Shown here one piece after another: positions 10,866-19,300 of a stretch of 64,000 nucleotides of DNA (the first letter of the stretch is position 1; every line of letters begins with the position of its first letter). A program made the translations under genes and the position numbers. Below the pieces are notes generated by a model that saw nothing but the letters and a program-made list of their open reading frames with translations, was not told the origin of the DNA and made no database searches. Source of the DNA: Diplonema papillatum (Eukaryota > Euglenozoa > Diplonemea > Diplonemida > Diplonemidae); the NCBI GenBank assembly GCA_030068145.1, contig JAPJBO010000187.1:238482-302481 (forward strand). Direction: 5' to 3'.

Positions 10866-11346
10866 GAGACGGTCCCAGGGGCGGTGGACCTCCTGCTCGC
10901 GATCGTGAGAAGGTCGATACTGCCGAAGGGAACCCGCGTGCAGTGTAGACGGTGTTGCGAGCTGGCGACCGCAGAACACGTGCTGCTTGCCGACGACGAC
11001 ACACACAACGAAGTGTCGGACATCCGAAGCGCCACAACGCGTCGCCCGCCGGTGGTAAAAGAGCTCCTTGAAGACTTTGCGCTGAAGCACGGGCCGGCGG
11101 TACTACACGTCGCGAGACGCGTGAAAGCCCTGTGCGATGACCCGCTCGCCGCCCGATGGTCGACGCTGATCACGACGTATTCGGTCTAAGAAGCCCGGCA
11201 CCGAAATAGCCGATATGAGAAATGTGGACACTATCGAGAGCTTTGGTTTTATCTTTGCGAGCGGGACACCTAGAGGGCGAACGAGGCGGGACTACGAATT
11301 CTTCTTTTCTTATAGAGACGGCGCGAGACAAAAAAAAAAAAAAAAA
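10866..11346 (+). pseudogene. 5'-truncated LINE tail inside Y1
   Basis: The frame at 10884-11189 encodes a short piece with LPKGTRVQCRRC and ATAEHVLLAD, the layout of a zinc-knuckle region near the C-terminus of LINE polymerases, though the last Cys is missing. A 3' UTR of about 140 bp and an A-rich tail (about A18 near 11330) follow. The matching position of Y2 lacks this sequence, which supports an insertion. Confidence 0.6.
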
Positions 11347-12654
11347 GACGTTAACCCAAACAACTTCCGCCGGTAGAGAAATCTTGCCTAAAGGAATCAA
11401 CTGCCTTCGGGTAGGCTAGTCTGACACTAGTTGTCGTCGGGAAAAAAAAAAAAGTTCGAAAAAAGTTCGGATTTGGTCATTGTTTTGTCAGAATTTTGGT
11501 CCAATCCAAAATTTGGGTCAAAATTTGGTCGAGTTTTTGGACAGTCTTGGGCGGTCCACCGAACCCACACAGAAGTATGTCGAAAGCCAACACTGATGCA
11601 GCCGAACTTAAGCCGGGGTACCTGGCTTTAGAAAACCCCCCAGGTGACAGCAAACCTGCCCCCAGAGCAAACTGGAACTGGTCTTAGTTTGTACTTTCTA
11701 GCTTTCATTCGATACGTTTGCAGTAGTCCCGCAAATACACCCAGCAGATCAAAGAAAGGAGGAAAGGTGGAAATGCAGATCAAACGGGAGTAGAATGTGC
11801 GCACGCTTATCCGTCTCTTGACTTACTATGCCGTGTTCTGAAAGCTGTCGAGGGGCCCCTCCATAGGTTCTCGCATGATCCGCTCGCCTTTGTAACACTA
11901 TCCGTTTGTAGTAAGCTTCGCAATTGTGTTCTTGCAATATCTAACCGAATGGTGGGTGGCGGATTTCCGCGCTCGTGCGCAAGACACAATTATGCTGCTT
12001 TTGCAGTGCAAGCTGAACCCGGTTCGCGACTTCGGTCGCGGTAAAGTGTTACAAAGTCTTCAGCTTTCAGATCCGGATACGCGTATGCAACAGATAGTTA
12101 GAGGTCACTTGAAGGATACCCGTGTGCAGCGTTCGAAAGAGTTTGCGTATCTGGAGTCTTATTTTTTTGGGGGGAAGACCCTTTTGACCCTGTATTTTTG
12201 AGAAGAATTGTGAAACAGCCCGAAGATATTCGATTCCTGATATCGTCCAGCGTAATGGTTGTCCAGAATACTGACCGTGAGAAAGGGTTTCAAGTACATG
12301 CTGTCTGAGTGCGCGACCCAGTTTCCCAATAGCCACCGCGTGCCTTCTGTGCCAGGGGTCGAATACGTTTACTTGCTGACCGGTGCTAACGTTGTAGAAG
12401 GCCCACCTATCACCTGAGTTCACCTCCACAAGGTTCGTTTCGTTACGGCAACTCATGATCACTTCGGTGTACTTGTCTCTTCTCTCCGTACATTGTTCCA
12501 CGTCCGGAAGGTCCTTGCGTTCAGTTCGCGCTTCCTGTGGACTCAAAGACAGTTGATGATCAGGAGGGAATCAGCCATTCTTGCTGTTAACCTACCGTCC
12601 TCCCCGGTTCTGGGTTCGGTTTCGGGTTCGGTTTCAAAACCGACCCCAAAACCG

Positions 12655-12830
12655 AACCCTTCCATAATTTGGGACCCAAATTCTGGACCCAAATTCTGGA
12701 CCACCCAAATTTTGAGCCCAAATTTTGGACCCAAATCTTGGACCCAAATTTTGGACCCAAATTTTGGACCCAAATTTTGGACCCAAAATTTTGACCCAAA
12801 TTTCAGACCCAAATTTTGGACCTGCCCTAA
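12655..12830. repeat. 14-bp tandem repeat
   Basis: About 12 imperfect units of TTTTGGACCCAAAT. Long open frames through it on the minus strand are a by-product of the period. Confidence 0.9.
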
Positions 12831-12951
12831 AAACCCGGTTCAAAACAAATTTGGTGCCCTTATATCCCGAACCGGGATATAAGGGCACAAATTTGTTTTG
12901 ACCGGGATATAAGGGCATTACACCTTTTTTTTTCTGAAAAGTTTTTTTTTT

Positions 12952-13301
12952 AGAGTTAAAGTTCGCTTGAAATACCGGGGTTTTAGGGTCTCCGTGTGAC
13001 CGTTCATGAATGGGTTCTCTTAGAGCAAGAAAGGGCTTTATGGTTACGGATTGTATATTTAGTGCATGCTTTCGTTATGGGTTATGGCTAGCCATATCCG
13101 GGACTGTTTGTGACCGACACCAAGTACATTCCTTCGTGGAGTGTAATCTTGGGCCCCCCACGTTCTACAAGTTGAGCAGGGGTTGCCTTGTAGCCCGTAC
13201 CGGTCTGTTGTCCGCGTTTTAATGTATTTTCTCGTAGAGTAGTGCTTGGGTTTCGCGACACTTGCGGTGCTTCACGTGGTGCGGGTTGCTTCCGCCCTAA
13301 T
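12952..13301 (-). repeat. terminal repeat, 3' copy of the Penelope-like element
   Basis: This is the 350-bp direct repeat partner of 22850-23199. By analogy with other Penelope-like elements it should carry promoter and processing signals. I searched for a hammerhead ribozyme core (CTGATGA with GAAA) on both strands and found none. Confidence 0.9.
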
Positions 13302-13383
13302 ATAAGGTTTTTTTTGGGTAGATTTGCTGGGTAAAACTGTTCGTTGCTCGCCACAGTTAAGGCACTACCCGTGGTTAGTGAGG

Positions 13384-16300
13384 TTATTCGTCTGATGTAG
13401 TCGTCGTTGCTGTGCGTCGTTTACAGTGCTTCTTTTTGCACCAGGGCTTATGGTGGCGTAGACTTTTGAAGCGTGGTTTCCCCACGGTTCGTCCGTCGCT
13501 GTGGCAGTAGGGACATCTATCTCGTTTCTGGGTGGTGCTTCGCAGCGTTGTTTCTGTTTGTGACTTAGTTCTGGGTGGTTTCTTCTTGCAGTAACGTAGG
13601 TGCGTCCGTAATCCTTGTTTTCCCTTCAGTTTGAGGCCGGTTGTTGTTGTGCGTGTGTGGCAGTGGGGACATCGTAAGTCGTCTTCACTGCTGGTCTCTG
13701 TTTCCGCGGTGGTACTGGAGGTCTGTGACGTGCCTGGTGTTGTGGGTGTTCGTGTGGGGGGTGTGCTGTCGTGTCGTTGTGTGGGTGTGTCGGTAGATGT
13801 CTCGTCTCCGCGCATAGCTCTAAGTATGCTTTGAGTCGAGTCCGGCTCTTGTGTTGTGGTTCTGGGCGTGGCAGGCTTTGGGGGTTCATAGTGGTTGTGG
13901 TATGATGGGTCAATGGGTGGAGGGACACCTGTCTGTGGGTTGTCTTTGAGCTGGTAGACGCAGAGGTATACTTCGTTGTCGGTGTAGTTTTGCGTCGAAG
14001 TGGAGTGCGTCTGTAGTCCGTCGAAGCGAGTCCAACGTTGGTTAGCGTCGATATCGTTGAGGGCGTGGATGACGTAGTGCCCGGCGTTGTTGTGGCCGGA
14101 GTGTACTGCTACGGCTTTGAGTATGAGTGGTGTGTTTTGTCCTGGAAGCGTGATAGAGTGGTCGGCGCGTATAGCGGTACGGTTCGTCGCTTGGCGTCTA
14201 CGGGCTCTTTGAAGCTGGATCAACAGCATTGAATTAATGCGGTGAAATGTTGTTGTTGCGAGGGTGGTATCGGTGATTTTGCAGACTTCGCATCTGTAGT
14301 CGGCGGCGGGGCCAGGTTTGATGTGATTGTTCAGGCACCGTTGGATCGAGTTGTCGATTGGAGGTAGGAAGGTTATGTCGTGGTCTTCGGGTGGGTTGGT
14401 TTTGTTGTGGTTGCAGTTTTTACAAGTAGTTGTCGTCGTCGTCGTATGTCGTAGACCGTTGAAAGCGTCAGGGCGATGTTGTTGGCAAGTTTGGTGTGCG
14501 AGGTTTTCGTCAAGAAGTGCTGTGGTGATGGCTCTTAAAACTTCCCCGAGGTCGCATTGCTGCCCGTTGCCGAACGGTCCGTCGATGTTGGCGAAAACGT
14601 GCAGCAGAGTTGCTTGCGTCCGCTTTCCTGTCACCCAAGCGTGTACGGCTGCCGTGCATTCGCCTTTCGTGTGTGTTGGGCAGTCGTGGTATGTGACTAC
14701 TTGTTGTGCCATGTCTGTGGCGGCGATCAAATTAAGGGCCGCTTGCAGAAAACAGGAGTTTGTGGTGGTGTATCTCGTGAGTTTAGACATGGTCCTCGCT
14801 CCGGCGGCTGCGATTGCTGCTGCTAAGGTGATGGTTGCAGCTAGGTTGGCTACTCGGTGCTTCAAGGTGAACTGAGGTTGTGGTTGTGAAAGGAGGTTTG
14901 TTGGTCTTTCCTCGTGTTCATGGATTGTTGTGGAGTGGCTGTCTGTCGTTGAGTCGAGATCCTCCGGTGTTACTGGCAGTTCGGCTGGTTTGAAGTTAAG
15001 GGGTTGGTGTCTTCCGGCGAAATCTGGCTCTTTCATGCGCGGTTTGCCGTTCTTGAAACGCGCAATGCTGTACCCTAGGAACGGTTTTAACTGGCTGTGT
15101 AGTCGTGGTAGGGTTCGGAACTCCTCCGTCAGCCAAGCTTGCCAAGGGGGGTAGAGAACTCTGGGGTGGTGCCCCCGTTCGAGCATCGCGTATACGTTGC
15201 GCTGGATCTCGACGCGAAGGTCCTGCCAGTGGTTGGTCTGTCGAATTGCCCTGATGAGAGACCCTTTGAAAATGCCGCTGGCCTGTGATTTGGGGGCGGT
15301 GGTCTGGTAGTGTGTGAAACGTGTGCCGAAGGTTTTTGGGTGTACGCTTAGTCTTATGTGTGGCGGGTGTGGTGCTGCGGGTCGTTCAATACGTATACGT
15401 ATTCCAAGGAAGACGATGTCGTCGCGTGCTGCTGTCGTCTCCTTGTACTCCATACGATAGAGTGATTGAGGTGGTGGTTTGCAGTCCCATTGGAGGAAGT
15501 CATCAATGAAACGCCATGTGTCGACGTGGGCTTTGGCTTCGTCGACTTTGCCTTCTGCGAGCAGTCCGTCTATGTACTCGGACTCCACACTGTAGCAATA
15601 CAAGTTGGCCAGGTCCGAACTTGCATTGCCTCCCATCGGAATACCTTCCGTTTGGCGTAGTATGGTTTCGTCTTGCTCGATGTAGGCATTGTCGATGACA
15701 AAGTTGAGGAGGGCTTTGAGCTCTTCTTTTGTATAGTTTCGGCTGGTGTTGTTCGCCCCTTTGCCGAAACTAAAAGTCTTTTTGCCCTGTTGCTTAGCTC
15801 CTCGGGTGAGGTGGTTGTTGCCGTGCTTCTCCTCGTATTCATAAGCTTCGTCGACAGCTGAACCAACCCTGCGCTTGAGATCTGCGTGCGGTAGGTTGGT
15901 GTACATTGTCGTGAAGTCGTGGTCGGTGGGTGTTTTGTATCTCAGATGGGTTTGACGCTGTTTGACGTTGAGGGCTATGTCGTCGGGGCTCTCGGTGAAG
16001 AAGACCTTCTTTATTCCCGTCTGTCGTTGGTTCCGTCGGTCCTTTTCCTTTATCGTCCGCATAATCGCCTTCAGCAGACCGGACAGCTCTAGGTGGGCGT
16101 TCGTAGTAGTTGCTTTCGGTTTCTGCTTGCGCGCAGCTGCCTTGTTGTCTTTCCTTACGATGTCTGTCGCTACGCCCGCGATCCACCGGAAACTCGGTTC
16201 GGCTTTATGCAATTTGAGACTGCCGTAGAGGTATGGTAGTCCGCCTTGTGCTTGTAATTTGAAAGGCTCGAGCTGCTGCTTGTGTTGTTGTTGAAGCTGC

Positions 16301-19300
16301 GTCTTCGTTATATTTTCCTTCTTGTATGTGGCGCTGGTTTGTATTTGCTCCCGTAGTGTGTTTGTGTAGTACGCCTTGCAACAAAACCCGAAGTCGTGTG
16401 TGGTTTTGTCTACGGGCAGTATCACCAAGTCTTGTTTGAGTCTCTTGAGTTCTTGCGATGCGATACGGCTCAAAGTTTCTTCGTCAGATGGTGGTAAGGT
16501 GGCTAGGCGTCCCGAAAGTTCGTCCTTCAACGCGGTTCCAAAAGCGGTAGCGTTTGGTTCCGACGGGTAGTATTTTTCTACGTATTCGTCTATGGAAGTG
16601 TGTAGTCCCTCTTCGAGTGCGTGATGGTCCTGGTAGCAGCGGTATTTTCGTCCGCGTTTGATACACTCAGTGAGGCCTTTGTCTTGTGTTATATCGAAAA
16701 GGTGCCCGATCGCGTGTCCTTGAATGTTCTTGTCGCCGCGGTAGTGTCGGCACGCGCATTGATCGGGTGGACCGAGTGCGAGGTCTGGCAGGCTTTTACT
16801 GACTTCTGTGACGTTCTGGACCCGTAGGAACAGGGGTGGGTTTAGTCGGAACGTTGTCTTGGTACGATCTAGAGTGCGTCGGTTAGGGCATGCTTCGCGT
16901 ATTTGTGGTTGTTGGAGTAGGTCGTTGAGGTGGAGTCGGTGTATGTGGTCGCTTCCGTGTGTGATGATCAGTCGTGCTGGTGCGCCGTCATTCTTCTCGA
17001 CTTTCGACAACGTGACTTCGCTGAGCCTATCCTTCAAATGGGTTTCCAACGTGATGACGTTCTTCGGTAGGTTACTAGTTGGTGCGTTCGATGCTATCCA
17101 GTTGAGCAGACGTCGTGCCCTCGGCCGTCCCATCGAGCTGAAATCGTATTTAAAGAGGTCTTTGTCGTTGAGCGAGAGGAGATGGTGGAGTTGTTTGCGT
17201 ATGGAGTAAGCGCGGCCTTCGGTGGTCTGGTTGATGAGTAGTTGGCCGTCCGTTATCCATGCCCAAACGGTGCTGGACGGTGCACTCGGAGGTCGGAAAC
17301 GTTCTTGGTTTGACTTCTTGTTGCGACTGCGGTGCTGTCCTGTGTTGCTTCTCATGTATCGTTGCGCGTTGTAGACGGTGTTGAGGTGCGAAATCCAGAA
17401 GTTTTCTCGCGGGAGGGCTTGACGTCTGAAGTCTTCCGTCGAGGCGTCGTCGGCAATTTTGATCTTAATTAGGGGGACGGTGAAGAGCGGGTAGTTTCTT
17501 TTCAACATCGCGGACGCTACGGGTGTGCCGTTACGTCTAGCGTACCAATGTGAATCTAAACGCTCGCGCGCGGTGTGTTTGGTCTGGCCGACGTAGCGAG
17601 GGTTACCGCGTTCGTCTACCAGTGCATACACGACTCCTTTGTCGGCATAACTTGCTTTGTCTGCGTCGCAGTGTTTCCATCCTTTTGCCAGTTTGCGATG
17701 ATACTTGGCGAGAAACGTCTTCTCGGCTTCTTTTCGTCGTGCTTCGTACTCACTCCAAAACTGTTTTCCGTAGTTGAATTTGGCTTTCGTTCGAAAGCAT
17801 GTCAGGAAAGGGTTCTTGTGAAACTCCGGCCTTCGTGCGTCCTGTGAATTTATCGCGTTCTGGACGATTGTGTGCTTCTGGAAATCCTTTTTGCTGGGTG
17901 AGTTGGTGGAATTAGCGGGGATGTCTTCTGGTGTACTTTGTGTGTGTTCCGTTGCATTAGTCGTAGGTCGGTAGTGCCAGTTGCTGTAGGTCGCTTGTCG
18001 TTGTGATGGAGTGTGGTTGGGTTGTTGTAGGTTAGTGTCTGTGGTGACATGGGTGTAGGTCTCCCGAGTTCGGGTGTGCGGCAGTTTATGGCGGTGGCTA
18101 TCGCGTACGAAGGGTGTGAGGACAGGCGGTGGCGAAGGTGTTGGGTGTTCGGTTGTCCTTTGTATACTTTCTTTGTATGTGTCGCGCCCGGGCATGGTGT
18201 TGTTAGTCGGTATGTGTTTGAGTGCGTCGCTTTGGTGTGAGCTAAGTTCGGCGGATGGCGGTGTGGGTTTTGCTAGCGGGTGTGTTTGGTGGGACGGCGT
18301 CGAGTTTGGAGGTGTAGTCTGATGCGTCCTGTGTGTCATCGCTTCCTGGTAAGTGGGTAAAGGGGATGCGTCGTGAGTAGTATGGTTTGACATGCGGCGT
18401 GCGAATGTAGGTGTGATCGGCGTGTCGGTAGCGAGTGTCGTACTGCTCGTGGAGTTGGGGGCAAGAGGTTTTGTTTGTGAGTGGTCGTGAAAATCGTTGG
18501 ATTGTGCTTCTGAGATGGTGCTGGAGGTCGGTGTGGTGTTGTCTATTTCGTGTATGATGGGTGAGGGTGTGGTGTTACGGTATTGTGTGGGGGTTCTGGT
18601 TTGTTTAGGTGTCTGCGTGCTCAGCATCGTTGGCGGTGGTACCTGGTGATATGGTGCGTAAGTAGGCTCGTGTACTGCTGCGGGCGGTGTACGATAAAGT
18701 TCGCGTGGGAAGACGTAAGGACTGGGAGGCCCTTTAGGTATGCAGCGGTCATCTGATGGCGATGGTAAAGATGTAGTGGGTGGCTGCAGTCCGGTGTGCG
18801 GCGTCGGCGGCAGTGGAATTTGACAATACGGCGTGTATGACGCCTGGTGTCTTGCTGTGGCGTAAGCGTGATTCAATTCGAGTGGGACGACGCCTTCAGC
18901 TTTAGTAGGCTTTTTCGGTGTGCAGCGGATGTCATATGGGGATGGTAGCGTTGGTATGTGTGGCTGCGGTTTGGTGCTCGACGTCGGCGGTAGTCGGGAC
19001 TGGCGACGCTGTGAGTGTGTAGGATCGCGTCTTGCTGCAGAAGCAGTTTGGTGCGGCACGACTGGGTTAACGTCTGGCGATCTATGCCCTTTCGGTGTGT
19101 GGCGTTTGTCTGATAGGGTTGGAGTTTGTTGCTGCGGTCTGTTGTCAGCCGGCGGCCGTGCGTCTTGTCGAAACTTTGTGGTTGCCGGTTCGCGTCTTTG
19201 TACGGGTGGTGTGCGATAAAGTTCGCGTGGGAAGACGTATGGAAAACTAACATGCTGCTTCGGTGTACGCCGGTTGGCTGATGGAGATGCTAGGGTGGGT

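Larger units (their letters stand above)
10706..12925. repeat. repeat block Y1 (second copy at 23690)
   Basis: It opens with inverted pairs around CTTATATCCC/GGGATATAAG, then TTCGAAAAAAG tandem units. After an inserted LINE tail (10866-11346) comes a 500-bp stretch (about 11680-12190) that is nearly identical to 24195-24705. Both copies keep an open frame of about 80 codons (DFRARAQDTIMLLLQCKLN) with no recognised domain. It closes with the same ATATAAGGGC motif. I cannot assign an element class. Confidence 0.55.

Noticed and set aside
12543..12918. ORFs over the GGACCCAAAT repeats
   Set aside because: Open on several frames because of the 14-bp period; no domain.
12952..13301. Hammerhead ribozyme expected in Penelope-like terminal repeats
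   Set aside because: I looked for the CTGATGA core with a following GAAA on both strands and did not find it; no stem layout fits.
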